A stretch of DNA of 64,000 nt, taken from Deltaproteobacteria bacterium. GTDB taxonomy: Bacteria > Desulfobacterota > GWC2-55-46. Made by a program: the position numbers and the translations under genes. The notes under the pieces were generated by a model that had not been told where the DNA came from, made no database searches, and saw only the letters and a list, made by a program, of their open reading frames with translations. Shown here piece after piece: positions 21,146 through 30,711 of the stretch. The stretch lies in the NCBI GenBank assembly GCA_016218105.1, contig JACRET010000002.1, positions 1 to 64,000 of the forward strand. The letters run 5' to 3'. Within the stretch, counting starts at the first letter, position 1; each line of letters opens with the position of its first letter.

Positions 21146-21164
21146 TGACCTTCCCCCCTGATTA

Positions 21165-22223
21165 TCACCCCGGCCATGTGTTCCTGTTCTTGATGTATTC
21201 ATGATAGATCTCGACCATGGCTTGGCCGATGCTTAGAATAAGCGGCCCGGCTATGATGCCGATAAACCCGAAGACGTTGACGGCCCCGAGTATGCTGAAG
21301 AGAAGAAGCATCGGGTGAAGGTTTGTCTTGCCGCTTACTATAAAGGGGCGTAGCACGTTGTCGGCAAGCCCTATTACGAAAATACCCCAGAATACAAGGA
21401 TAGTCCCTTTTATGTAGCTCCCTATCACAAAGAGGTATATGGCGGCGGGCACCCAGATGATCGCGCTCCCGACGGTCGGGAGGAACGAGAAAAGAAACAT
21501 CACGAAGCTCCAGAGTATCGGGCCGGGAAGCGAGAGGAACCAGAAAGCGATGCCGCCGAGCGCGCCCTGCACAAGGCCCACAAGCACGCCGCCGTTTATG
21601 GTCGCGGTGATCACGGCTTTATTTTTTTCTATTATGCGGTCTTTATCCGTCTGGGCTAAAGGTATGACGTCCTTTATTATCGTAAAAAGGCTCTCTCCGT
21701 CCTTGAAAAGAAAATACATGGTAAAGAACGCGAGAAAGATGTTGAATACAAATCCGGTAAAGTTCTTTATGAAACCCTTGAGGCCCTCTCCCGCATAAGA
21801 GGCGGCGTCCCCGGCGAACCCCGCGAGAATGCCGTGCAGGTCGATGCCGGAGATATCCACATACCTTCCGATCAAACCTTCGAGATAAGTCATCAAACGC
21901 GAAGGCGACGGAGGCTGGCCTTCAGAGATCCCCCGTAGATAGCCCTCCGACCATTGGTAGAGGTTGAAAAGCTCGTTTGCGAGCGCGGCCCCTATAAGGG
22001 CCAGCGGTATAAGGATGAAGATCGCTATGGTAATGCACGCGATGATCGACGCGAGCGGTCTTCTTTTTGTTACTTTCCTAAGGAGCCATTGATAATAGGG
22101 ATAAAAAAGTATCGTCAGCACCGCGGCCCAGAATATAGGGATGAAAAAGGGCGCCATCACCAGATACATCAGATAGCCGATCAGGAGCGAGAGGAGGAGA
22201 GTTATCAGGTACTCTGATTTCAT
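21165..22223 (-). CDS. AI-2E family transporter (UPF0118/PerM)
   Basis: Multi-TM; PTVGSAIIWVPAAIYL, GLADNVLRPFIVSGKTNLHPMLLLFSILGAVNVFGFIGIIAGPLIL. Confidence 0.92.
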   Translation of the reverse strand: MKSEYLITLLLSLLIGYLMYLVMAPFFIPIFWAAVLTILFYPYYQWLLRKVTKRRPLASIIACITIAIFILIPLALIGAALANELFNLYQWSEGYLRGISEGQPPSPSRLMTYLEGLIGRYVDISGIDLHGILAGFAGDAASYAGEGLKGFIKNFTGFVFNIFLAFFTMYFLFKDGESLFTIIKDVIPLAQTDKDRIIEKNKAVITATINGGVLVGLVQGALGGIAFWFLSLPGPILWSFVMFLFSFLPTVGSAIIWVPAAIYLFVIGSYIKGTILVFWGIFVIGLADNVLRPFIVSGKTNLHPMLLLFSILGAVNVFGFIGIIAGPLILSIGQAMVEIYHEYIKNRNTWPG

Positions 22224-22366
22224 ATGCCTGCTTGAGGCCGAGCCGTTAAAAAAAGGTTTTTTCTACAGGTAGACTGGTTTTTTTTTGCTTTTGCCACTCC
22301 TTCTCAGTATAATTATATTTTCTTAAATTACAAGGGTTTTTAAATGACGAGTGAGGTGTTGAAGAG

Positions 22367-23377
22367 ATGATCAGGGCAGTTGCGCTCCTTTCGGGGGGGC
22401 TGGACAGTACCCTTGCGGTTAAGATGATAATCGATCAGGGAATAGAGGTGCACGCGCTTAATTTTACGTCTTCGTTCTGCACCTGCAATCACGGCGGCGC
22501 CAAGGAGGGCGGCTGCAGGAGCGAGTCAAAGAGGGTCGCCGAGGAATTCGGCATTCCGATAAAGGTGCTGACCAAGGGGCTTGACTACATAGAGATCGTA
22601 AGGAACCCCAAGCACGGCTATGGCAAGGGCATAAACCCGTGCGTAGACTGCCGCGTATATATGTTCAGGCAGGCGAAAGAGTACATGAAGGAAATAGGCG
22701 CGTCTTTCATAATAACCGGCGAGGTGCTCGGGCAGAGGCCCATGAGCCAGAGGAAGGACGCCTTCAGGGTCATTGAAAGGGAGAGCGGGCTTGAAGGGCT
22801 CGTCTTAAGGCCTTTGAGCGCGAAGCAGCTTGAGCCGACCATACCTGAGAAGGAAGGCCTTGTAGACAGGGAAAAGCTCCTCGCGGTTCTTGGGAGGTCA
22901 AGGAAAGAGCAGATGGAATTGGCCGAGGAGCTTAATATAAACGATTACCCGTGCCCCTCGGGCGGGTGTCTGCTGACGGACAAGATATTCTCCAAGAAGG
23001 TAAGGGACCTCCTTGTCAATAAAAAGGATGTCACGAAGAAAGACCTCGTACTCCTGAAATCCGGGAGGCACTTCAGATATAAGGGCCTTAAGATAATAGT
23101 CGGTAGGAACGAGGCCGATAATATAAAGCTTAAGGCCATGCTCCAGGAAGGGGATATTCTCCTGGAGCCGATCGATTTTCCCGGCCCGGTAGCGGTCGTC
23201 TGCGGTAACGACAGAGAGGCGATAAGCTATGCCGGAAGCCTCATAATAAAATATGCCCTTGAGAAGGCCGGGGACAAGCGACGCGTCAAGGTAACAACCG
23301 CCGGAGGCGTACCTGAAGAGCTGGAGGTATCGGAACCATCGGCGGATACGCTTGTCGAGGAGACACGCGTATGCTAA
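22367..23377 (+). CDS. PP-loop ATP-pyrophosphatase, MnmA/ThiI-like thiolation family
   Basis: LLSGGLDSTLAVKM PP-loop; GINPCVDCRVYMF; SGGCLLTDKIFSKKVRDLL. Confidence 0.8.
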   Translation: MIRAVALLSGGLDSTLAVKMIIDQGIEVHALNFTSSFCTCNHGGAKEGGCRSESKRVAEEFGIPIKVLTKGLDYIEIVRNPKHGYGKGINPCVDCRVYMFRQAKEYMKEIGASFIITGEVLGQRPMSQRKDAFRVIERESGLEGLVLRPLSAKQLEPTIPEKEGLVDREKLLAVLGRSRKEQMELAEELNINDYPCPSGGCLLTDKIFSKKVRDLLVNKKDVTKKDLVLLKSGRHFRYKGLKIIVGRNEADNIKLKAMLQEGDILLEPIDFPGPVAVVCGNDREAISYAGSLIIKYALEKAGDKRRVKVTTAGGVPEELEVSEPSADTLVEETRVC

Positions 23378-24237
23378 ACGGCGGCAAAGCGGTCTGCTCC
23401 AATGAAAATACGGCAGGGCTCCCGAAGGAAGATGCGAACCGCAAGCTTCTGCGGCTGAGGGAGATAATACGCTCGATGGGCTCCCTGCTGGTGGCCTTCT
23501 CCGGCGGCGTCGATTCGACATTTTTGCTTAAAGTCGCTTCCGATGTCCTCGGCAAAAAGGCCGCCGCCATCACCGCCACATCCCCCACTTACCCTGAGAG
23601 GGAATTTCAGGAGGCGAAGAGGCTCGCCTCTGAAATGGGGGTAAGGCACATAGTAGTCGAATCAAACGAGCTTCTTATCCCCAATTTTTCGGACAATACC
23701 GAGAAGAGGTGCTATTACTGCAAGAGCGAACTGTTCAAGATATCCACGGAGGAAGCCAGGGCGCTTGGCTTCAGCCATGTCGCCGACGGATCTAACGCCG
23801 ACGACCTGAACGATTACCGCCCCGGAAAAACAGCCGCGGGCGAGCTTGGGGTGAGGAGCCCTCTCCAGGAGGCCGGGCTTACAAAGGAAGAGATAAGGCT
23901 GTTCAGCAGGGAGATGAACCTCTCCACATGGGATAAACCGAGCTTCGCATGCCTCTCTTCGCGGTTCCCTTACGGGACGCAGATTACCGAGGAGCGGTTA
24001 GAGAAGGTCTCGGAAGGCGAAGACCTGCTGCGCGACCTTGGGTTTACCCAGTTCAGGGTCAGGTACCACGGCGAGACCGTAAGGATAGAGGTCGAGGCAA
24101 AGTCCATTGCGAGATTCCTCGATGAGGATCTGAGAAAGAAAGTGGTGGAGGGGTTCAAGGAGATCGGGTTTATATATGTGACCCTTGACCTTCAGGGTTA
24201 CAGGACAGGCTCGATGAACGAGGTGTTTGGGAGCTGA
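23371..24237 (+). CDS. larE: ATP-dependent sacrificial sulfur transferase LarE
   Basis: AFSGGVDSTFLLKVA, EKRCYYCKSELF, DGSNADDLNDYRPG, KPSFACLSSRFPYGT. Confidence 0.93.
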   Translation: MLNGGKAVCSNENTAGLPKEDANRKLLRLREIIRSMGSLLVAFSGGVDSTFLLKVASDVLGKKAAAITATSPTYPEREFQEAKRLASEMGVRHIVVESNELLIPNFSDNTEKRCYYCKSELFKISTEEARALGFSHVADGSNADDLNDYRPGKTAAGELGVRSPLQEAGLTKEEIRLFSREMNLSTWDKPSFACLSSRFPYGTQITEERLEKVSEGEDLLRDLGFTQFRVRYHGETVRIEVEAKSIARFLDEDLRKKVVEGFKEIGFIYVTLDLQGYRTGSMNEVFGS

Positions 24238-24280
24238 GACGGCGCCTGGGTGTTTGTAATTGTAATGGTAGGCTTGATGT

Positions 24281-24314
24281 AGGGCCCGTTTAGGCTCATT
24301 GGGGAACGGTCCCT
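24281..24314. repeat. GGGCCCGTTC-type palindromic repeat (diverged)
   Basis: AGGGCCCGTTTAGGCTCATTGGGGAACGGTCCCT. Confidence 0.5.
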
Positions 24315-24323
24315 GCTGTTTTT

Positions 24324-27038
24324 CTACTTTTCCTCCGCCGCCTTCGCCTCTTCAAGCCATTTGTGGAAGTGGAATTTTACAAGCAATCTGAAGAATTCGC
24401 CCTCGGAGTTTATCATCTCATAAATGACCATCGGGGTGTTAGCCTCAAAGCCCTTAAATACGACCTCGCCGCTTCTGTAGAACGCCTCAATCCGCTCAAC
24501 CCCTTTTACGGCCTCTATCCCGAACCGGAACTCAAGCGTTGACGATGGAAAGAAGTATTGCTCCTGTATCGCGGGATCAAGCTCCCCGGCATCGACCGTC
24601 TTCTTGAAGAAAAACTTCGACCCGCGGGTCTCTTTTATATACGCCTCAAGGGCGTTGATGGAGAGGGCCTGTCCTTTGTTATAGATATCCGTATTGGATG
24701 ATATGAGCCTTAAGGAGCTGAACGTCTCTCCGGCGACGATCCTTTTAAGGTCGCTGTAGAATTCATTCGCCATTATCTGGGTCAGGGCCTGGGCGTTTTG
24801 CGGCTTTGCGTTTGTTATAAGTTTCTCAAAGGCGCTGTCGAGTTCAGGCGGTATCTTTACCGAATACACCCGGTCTATGTAAACGTCAAACGGATATTTT
24901 ACCTTCTGTCTTTTTTTGTTTTTTTCGTTCTCAAGGAGAACCTCAAGCTTCGCCCTGACCATCGGATTTCTGAACGTGCCGCGTGACGCCTCGTTGATCT
25001 TCTCTCCGATGGCGACCTTGACCGTATCGGAGAACCCTTCCCTGGATTCAATTACCGTAGTCTCGGCCTTTGCCCCGTATGAGATGAAAAGCCCCGCCTC
25101 AAGCTCGTTTTTGATGGCTGCTTCCAACTCGTCCCTGTATGTGTTCTCAAGCCTGTGCTCTTCTTCACCCAATGCGACGAGTTTCGACTCAACGCCCGGC
25201 TCTTTTTTTTCGAGGGCCTTGTTGAGTTCAGCCCTTTTCTGCTTCAGGGCTTCTTTCTTCTCCTCGAATAACGTATGAACCTCTTCGAGTATCTCGTCAT
25301 CCTTCCTTGGCGGGAGCTTTTGCATCAGCTGGTCCCTGTACCGCCTTATGATGACCTGAATATCCCTTGCGAGGGCGACAAGGTATGTGACCCCCCCGGA
25401 AAAGATAGCCGCGTCGCCCGGAAGATTCGTGAGGTTTATGCCGCGCTCATCCGATACCACTCCCATCCCGGCGCTGTACTGGCTGGCGGCGTTAAGGATG
25501 GGCCGGTAGAAGTACTCCTTCATGAACTCGGCCATGGCTATCTCCTTTACCTTGAGCGTCTTCCTGGTAAAGTCCTTCATGTCTATGAAGAGCTGGCCTT
25601 CTTCTTCGGTAGTGAGGGTCTTGAGTATCGGCCTTTCATCGGTAGAGAACCGGTAGAGCCTGCCTTTGTTATACTCCTCGACGAGCATGTTCTGGTTGTA
25701 TTCACCGCGCCGGTCGGCAAGGTAAGACCTCATAAGGCCTTCAAACCTTTCTATGCGGTCGTCGAACCGGCAGGCGTAATAACCTTCTATGACCGGTATT
25801 ATCGACTCAAATTCCTTTTTGGAGCTTTTTAACAGGGAGCCAAACATCGATTTCTTGCCGGTCAAAAGGGACTGCAGGGATGAAATCGCCCCGGACCTTT
25901 GCGCGTCCTGAGTGAATTTTCTTTTAATTTCCTCAAGCGCCTTTATAAGCGTCGCGGCGGTCTTATGGTCTGAGAGGACGTTTCTTATCAGTCTGTCTTC
26001 ATTCAGCAGTTCATAGAGTATCGACTGCGCCTCTGTGCCGGGGATGTCGAACCCGGTCAGATATCTGAGCGCCTCTTCCCTGAACCGCACGATTTCGTAC
26101 TGGGTTTTGAGCATATCGAGGAGGTCTGACTGGCCCTTTATCGCGTCGGACGCGGAACCGATGAGCTGCTGAGAAGACAGGTCAGGGGCAAGGTCAGGGA
26201 TGAGTTTTGATAAGGCGTCGTATGTTTCAGTATTGATCCCGTAAGGGTTCAGGGTAAGGGACAGGAGATTTTGAGGTATGGAGAGAAGAGATTTCGGGAC
26301 GACAGCGGAGGTAAGGAGCGTGTCTATGGAGCTGCTATAGCAGGTTGCCCCCTGGGCCTTGAGATTATCAAGCGTCGACCTTAAGCTCGCCTTGAGGGCC
26401 GTGAAGATCGCCATGCCCACGGCAAGGTCTATTTTTTCATAGCTCAAGCCTTTGATCCTCAAGCCCTTGATCTTTTCTTTATTCTTCTTGACCGCGCTGA
26501 TGATGGATAGGAGCGCAAGATACGATGTCTTCTCTTCGCCTCCGTGCCAGGCCTCATCCTTCAGGGATTTTTCGATTATCCCGGAAGTCCATTTCAAGAA
26601 CTTCTTCCCGTGGCCGTCGCCTGAAAGCCAGCCTGAAAGCAGGTTGCTGTCAAGATAGGGGGTCGTCTCTATTATCGCCTCAGCCAGCCTCTTCTCGATC
26701 GAATCGGATATGAAGATATCCGTCCTGAAGGACTTATCTTTTATGAACGTTGTCGTGAAGAGCACAGGGGCGGCGTCTTTGCGGCCCTCTGCCGAGGGAG
26801 GCTCGTAACGCTTTATCATCAGCGCTACAAGGGCCTGGATGGCCTTTTCTATGACGGCTTCGTCATCGGCTCCCATATGGAACGGGATCTTGAGTTCCGG
26901 CATCGTCTCGCCGTGCTTGAAACGAAGCGATTTCGGCTCCAGCGTCCAGGGCTTGCCGTTTGGCACGTCAAGGCGCATCTTGATAAGCGCGTCGAGCGCC
27001 GAAAGGCGTTCTTTGTTATAGCCGTCAGACATGGGCAC
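24324..27038 (-). CDS. Large protein containing a putative divergent class III nucleotidyl cyclase domain
   Basis: LFIDMKDFTRKT and NLPGDAAIFSGG resemble the two metal-Asp motifs; VAIGEKINEASRG resembles the VNxAxR catalytic motif. Confidence 0.55.
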   Translation of the reverse strand: MPMSDGYNKERLSALDALIKMRLDVPNGKPWTLEPKSLRFKHGETMPELKIPFHMGADDEAVIEKAIQALVALMIKRYEPPSAEGRKDAAPVLFTTTFIKDKSFRTDIFISDSIEKRLAEAIIETTPYLDSNLLSGWLSGDGHGKKFLKWTSGIIEKSLKDEAWHGGEEKTSYLALLSIISAVKKNKEKIKGLRIKGLSYEKIDLAVGMAIFTALKASLRSTLDNLKAQGATCYSSSIDTLLTSAVVPKSLLSIPQNLLSLTLNPYGINTETYDALSKLIPDLAPDLSSQQLIGSASDAIKGQSDLLDMLKTQYEIVRFREEALRYLTGFDIPGTEAQSILYELLNEDRLIRNVLSDHKTAATLIKALEEIKRKFTQDAQRSGAISSLQSLLTGKKSMFGSLLKSSKKEFESIIPVIEGYYACRFDDRIERFEGLMRSYLADRRGEYNQNMLVEEYNKGRLYRFSTDERPILKTLTTEEEGQLFIDMKDFTRKTLKVKEIAMAEFMKEYFYRPILNAASQYSAGMGVVSDERGINLTNLPGDAAIFSGGVTYLVALARDIQVIIRRYRDQLMQKLPPRKDDEILEEVHTLFEEKKEALKQKRAELNKALEKKEPGVESKLVALGEEEHRLENTYRDELEAAIKNELEAGLFISYGAKAETTVIESREGFSDTVKVAIGEKINEASRGTFRNPMVRAKLEVLLENEKNKKRQKVKYPFDVYIDRVYSVKIPPELDSAFEKLITNAKPQNAQALTQIMANEFYSDLKRIVAGETFSSLRLISSNTDIYNKGQALSINALEAYIKETRGSKFFFKKTVDAGELDPAIQEQYFFPSSTLEFRFGIEAVKGVERIEAFYRSGEVVFKGFEANTPMVIYEMINSEGEFFRLLVKFHFHKWLEEAKAAEEK

Positions 27039-27234
27039 CTGCTTTTTTTATGAAAATCATATGGATTTCAGTACTTTTTTAAAGCTTATAATAAATAAGA
27101 GGTTAAATCAAGGGCGCAAGTCACAAAGGATAATCCTTGTATGTTCCTTTCAAAATAGTTAAAATAACGTAGTTCTGACGGCAGGTTACAAAATCCTTAA
27201 AACTTAGGGACGTCTCTCCGGGCAGAGGGGCTTC

Positions 27235-29163
27235 TTGATCATACGGTCTATGGCAAAGATACAGTCAAAGAGCATTGAACCTGTTGACATATTTGAGGAT
27301 TATGGTTTTATTGCGGCCGTACTGCTTATACCGGTCATTTCTTTTGTAATCTACTCCAATACCTTCTCATCACCTTTCCAGTTCGACGATTACCTGTATG
27401 TGATCTCCTACAACAAGAATCACCCCTTGAGCAGCTTCTGGCCGCCTACGGGCTCAAGGTATTTCACCTATCTTACTTTCGCGCTCAACTACAGCTTCGG
27501 CGGGCTTGGCACCTTCGGGTACCACCTCGTCAACGTCCTGATACACAGTCTTAACGGGATAGGGGTATATCTCCTGGTTCGCGAGACATCCAAAACCCCT
27601 CTGCTTGAAGGTTCGGGGATTCCGGCTGGGAGCATCGCCCTGCTGTCATCCGTCATCTTCACGGCGCACCCGGTACAGACGGAGGCGATAACATACGTCA
27701 CTCAGAGGTTTGCCTCCCTGGCCACCTTGTTTTACATCTTTTCCCTGCTGGCGTTCATACGATGGAGGCGCTCGGCAGAAGGGGCGCCGAAGCGGATCTT
27801 ATTTTATGCCGCCGCGCTGGTTCTGGCCGTTATAGCTCAGAAGACAAAAGAGATAACGTTCACGCTCCCCTTTATGATGCTCTTTTTTGAACTCGTGTTT
27901 TTTAAGGGAGGGTCGATTGGAAAAAGGGTTCTCCGCCTCGTCCCTTTCCTGCTCACCTTGCTGATAATACCGCTTACGATGTACGGCCTTGACGCCTTTC
28001 TCTGGGGAGGGGAGGGGGCGATAGGCGATGAGGTGCGCAATCTTCAATTAAGAGACCTCCATAATATTTCGAGGCACGATTATCTTATAACACAGTTCAG
28101 GGTAGTCGTGACTTATCTAAGGCTCCTCGTCCTTCCCGTAAACCAGAACCTCGATTACGACTATCCGATGTTCCGGACTTTTTTTGATCCGGAGGTCGTC
28201 GCGTCGTTTGTTTTCCTTCTGCTCTTCTTCTCCCTGGGGTCATATCTGATATGGAGGGCTTTGAAAAAAAACGGCGGCTACGGCGCCCTCGCGGGGTTCG
28301 GCATAATCTGGTTCTTCGTCACGATATCGATAGAGTCTTCCATAATCCCCATAAAAGACATTATCTTCGAGCACAGGCTCTATCTCCCGAGCCCGGGGAT
28401 GGCGATAGCGTTCAGCTCTTTTGCCCTTTTTCTTGCGGGCCTGTTCAAGGCGCGCTTCGGGCTTAAGGCCTCCTCCTCTGCGGTTACGATAGCCCTCTTG
28501 CTGGTAACGGCCGCGCCGCTTGGGGCGGCGTCATACGTAAGGAACAAGGTTTGGGTGAACGAGATAAGATTGTTCGAGGATATCGTCAGGAAGAGCCCGA
28601 AAAAAGAACGTGTCAGGTACAACCTGGCGTGGGTATACCAGGTTAGAGGCAAGAAGGAAAAGGCGATCGAGCAGTACAAGGAAAGCATAAAGCTCGAGCC
28701 TAACAAGGACAAGTCGCACTACAATGCCGCGCTCATATACCAATCCATGAACGACAACGTTAACGCGATAGCTCATTTCAAGGAGGCGGTGAGGATAAGC
28801 CCGAAGAACGCCGTAGCTTACTACAACATGGCCGCGAGCTATGTTGAGATGGGGGATCGACCCGCGGCGATCGAATGCTACAAGGAGGCGATCCGCATAA
28901 ACCCCGGATATGAGGACGCGCAGTATAATATCGGTTGGATGTACAAAGAGGCGGGGGATCTGAAGAAGGCTGAAGCCCACTTCCTCGCCGCCTCGGCCTT
29001 AAATCCGGCAAACGCCGATGCCCGCTATAACCTGGGGCTTATATACAGGAAGCTTGGGATGAGGGACAGGGCGATCGATGAATTTGCCGCTGTGTTGCGG
29101 ATAGACCCGGCATACGCCGCGGCAGAAACCGAGCTGAATAAAATAAAGTCAAGGCCAAGATGA
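27235..29163 (+). CDS. TMTC-like GT-C membrane protein with C-terminal TPRs (paralog A)
   Basis: FQFDDYLYVISYN, TFGYHLVNVLIHSLNG, TAHPVQTEAITYVTQR, KTKEITFTLPFMMLFFELVF, EHRLYLPSPGMAIAF, then TPRs. Confidence 0.85.
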   Translation: MIIRSMAKIQSKSIEPVDIFEDYGFIAAVLLIPVISFVIYSNTFSSPFQFDDYLYVISYNKNHPLSSFWPPTGSRYFTYLTFALNYSFGGLGTFGYHLVNVLIHSLNGIGVYLLVRETSKTPLLEGSGIPAGSIALLSSVIFTAHPVQTEAITYVTQRFASLATLFYIFSLLAFIRWRRSAEGAPKRILFYAAALVLAVIAQKTKEITFTLPFMMLFFELVFFKGGSIGKRVLRLVPFLLTLLIIPLTMYGLDAFLWGGEGAIGDEVRNLQLRDLHNISRHDYLITQFRVVVTYLRLLVLPVNQNLDYDYPMFRTFFDPEVVASFVFLLLFFSLGSYLIWRALKKNGGYGALAGFGIIWFFVTISIESSIIPIKDIIFEHRLYLPSPGMAIAFSSFALFLAGLFKARFGLKASSSAVTIALLLVTAAPLGAASYVRNKVWVNEIRLFEDIVRKSPKKERVRYNLAWVYQVRGKKEKAIEQYKESIKLEPNKDKSHYNAALIYQSMNDNVNAIAHFKEAVRISPKNAVAYYNMAASYVEMGDRPAAIECYKEAIRINPGYEDAQYNIGWMYKEAGDLKKAEAHFLAASALNPANADARYNLGLIYRKLGMRDRAIDEFAAVLRIDPAYAAAETELNKIKSRPR

Positions 29164-30710
29164 GCGCTCACAGGCTGCATACCCTCGGAGCGGCCCTTAT
29201 AATAGCCGCGGCCGCCTTCGCCGTATACGGGCAGACGCTTAAGAACGGCTTTGTCTATGACGACAACCACATAATCCTCGCCAATATCTGGGTGACTGAT
29301 TTTAAATACGTACCGGAGATACTTACCTCATCCACGATCTTCGCCGACCCATTAAGGTCGGCCTCCAATACATACAGGCCTTTTCTTTTTATCCTCTTCG
29401 CTATAGAGCATTTTCTTTTCGGTTTTAATGCCCTGGGTTTCCATCTTTTAAATGTCATTCTGCATGCGTTAAACGGGATACTGGTGTTTGCCGCCGCGTC
29501 GTTTCTTCTTTCCGAAAGTAATGCGAACATAGTGGAGGCAAGGGACAGGCGCTCCTACGCGGTATTCCATAACCTCTTTCCGCCGCTTCTGGCGGGACTG
29601 GTATTTGTCCTCCATCCGGTCAATTCCGAGGTCGCGAACTGGGTCTCCGCCACAGCCGAGCTTTCTTTCACGTTCTTGTTCCTCATAGCCTTTTATCTTT
29701 ATGTCAGGGGCGGACGGGTCAGGCTAGGCCTTTCGATCGCGTGCTTTTTCTCCGCCCTCCTTTTCAAAGAGCCCGCCATAGTGCTGCCGGCCTTGCTTGC
29801 GGCCTACGACATTATAAGGAAAGGAAGGGCCGCTGTCAGGTGCATTAAAGCGTATATCCTTTTCGGCGTTGCCGCCTCCATTTACATGGTTATAAGGACT
29901 GCGGCGGTCGGCGGCATCGTCCACCAGAAAAAGATAGTGTTTTCGTTTTATGAGACCGTCATCAATATCTTCCCTCTTATAGCGCACTATCTGAGCAAGC
30001 TTCTTTACCCGGCGGGGCTGAACGTGCTTTATGAGTTTCACCCCGCGCATGCGATAACAGACCCGAGGGCGCTCGCAGGCATTCTGGCGGCCGCTGTTTT
30101 TGCTTATCTGATATTCATATGGCGGGATAAGGTGGTCTCCACCGCCCTTGTATTGGCGGCGCTGCCGATACTGCCTGTGCTTTATATACCGGCGCTGTCT
30201 TCCGCGGCCGTGGCTGACAGGTATCTGTATCTTCCGTCCGCGGGGTTCGCGTTGATCATTGCCTATGCGGCGCGTAGGTTTCTTTCGCCTGGCATTGGAA
30301 GCAGTGGAGGAGGCTTCAAGGCGGCAGCGGCCCTCTTCATCTCAGCCGCGCTTTTATTTTCCTATTCAGCCGCGGATTTAAAGAGAAGCCTGGCCTGGAG
30401 GAGCGATTATACGCTCTGGGCCGATACCCTTGAAAAATCTCCCAGAAACCCGAACGCCCATTATAACTTCGCATGGTCGAGCCAGGGGAGGGGAGATGTA
30501 AAAAGCGCGATCGTTCATTATAAGGAGGCTATCAGGCTCGCTCCGGCGGGGGCGGCTGACGCCCATTATAACCTCGGGATAATCTATACCAACCAGTTCA
30601 TGCTCGACGAGGCCCTGTCAGAATTCCAGGAAACCTTGAGCCTGAACCCGGGGTATGCCGACGCCAAAGAGGGCATGAACAAAGCCCTGATGCTTAAGAA
30701 TCAGGATTGA
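29160..30710 (+). CDS. TMTC-like GT-C membrane protein with C-terminal TPRs (paralog B)
   Basis: GFVYDDNHIILANIW, NTYRPFLF, GFHLLNVILHALNG, LHPVNSEVANWVSATAEL, KEPAIVLPALLAAYD, ADRYLYLPSAGFAL, then TPRs. Confidence 0.88.
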   Translation: MSAHRLHTLGAALIIAAAAFAVYGQTLKNGFVYDDNHIILANIWVTDFKYVPEILTSSTIFADPLRSASNTYRPFLFILFAIEHFLFGFNALGFHLLNVILHALNGILVFAAASFLLSESNANIVEARDRRSYAVFHNLFPPLLAGLVFVLHPVNSEVANWVSATAELSFTFLFLIAFYLYVRGGRVRLGLSIACFFSALLFKEPAIVLPALLAAYDIIRKGRAAVRCIKAYILFGVAASIYMVIRTAAVGGIVHQKKIVFSFYETVINIFPLIAHYLSKLLYPAGLNVLYEFHPAHAITDPRALAGILAAAVFAYLIFIWRDKVVSTALVLAALPILPVLYIPALSSAAVADRYLYLPSAGFALIIAYAARRFLSPGIGSSGGGFKAAAALFISAALLFSYSAADLKRSLAWRSDYTLWADTLEKSPRNPNAHYNFAWSSQGRGDVKSAIVHYKEAIRLAPAGAADAHYNLGIIYTNQFMLDEALSEFQETLSLNPGYADAKEGMNKALMLKNQD

Positions 30711-30711
30711 A

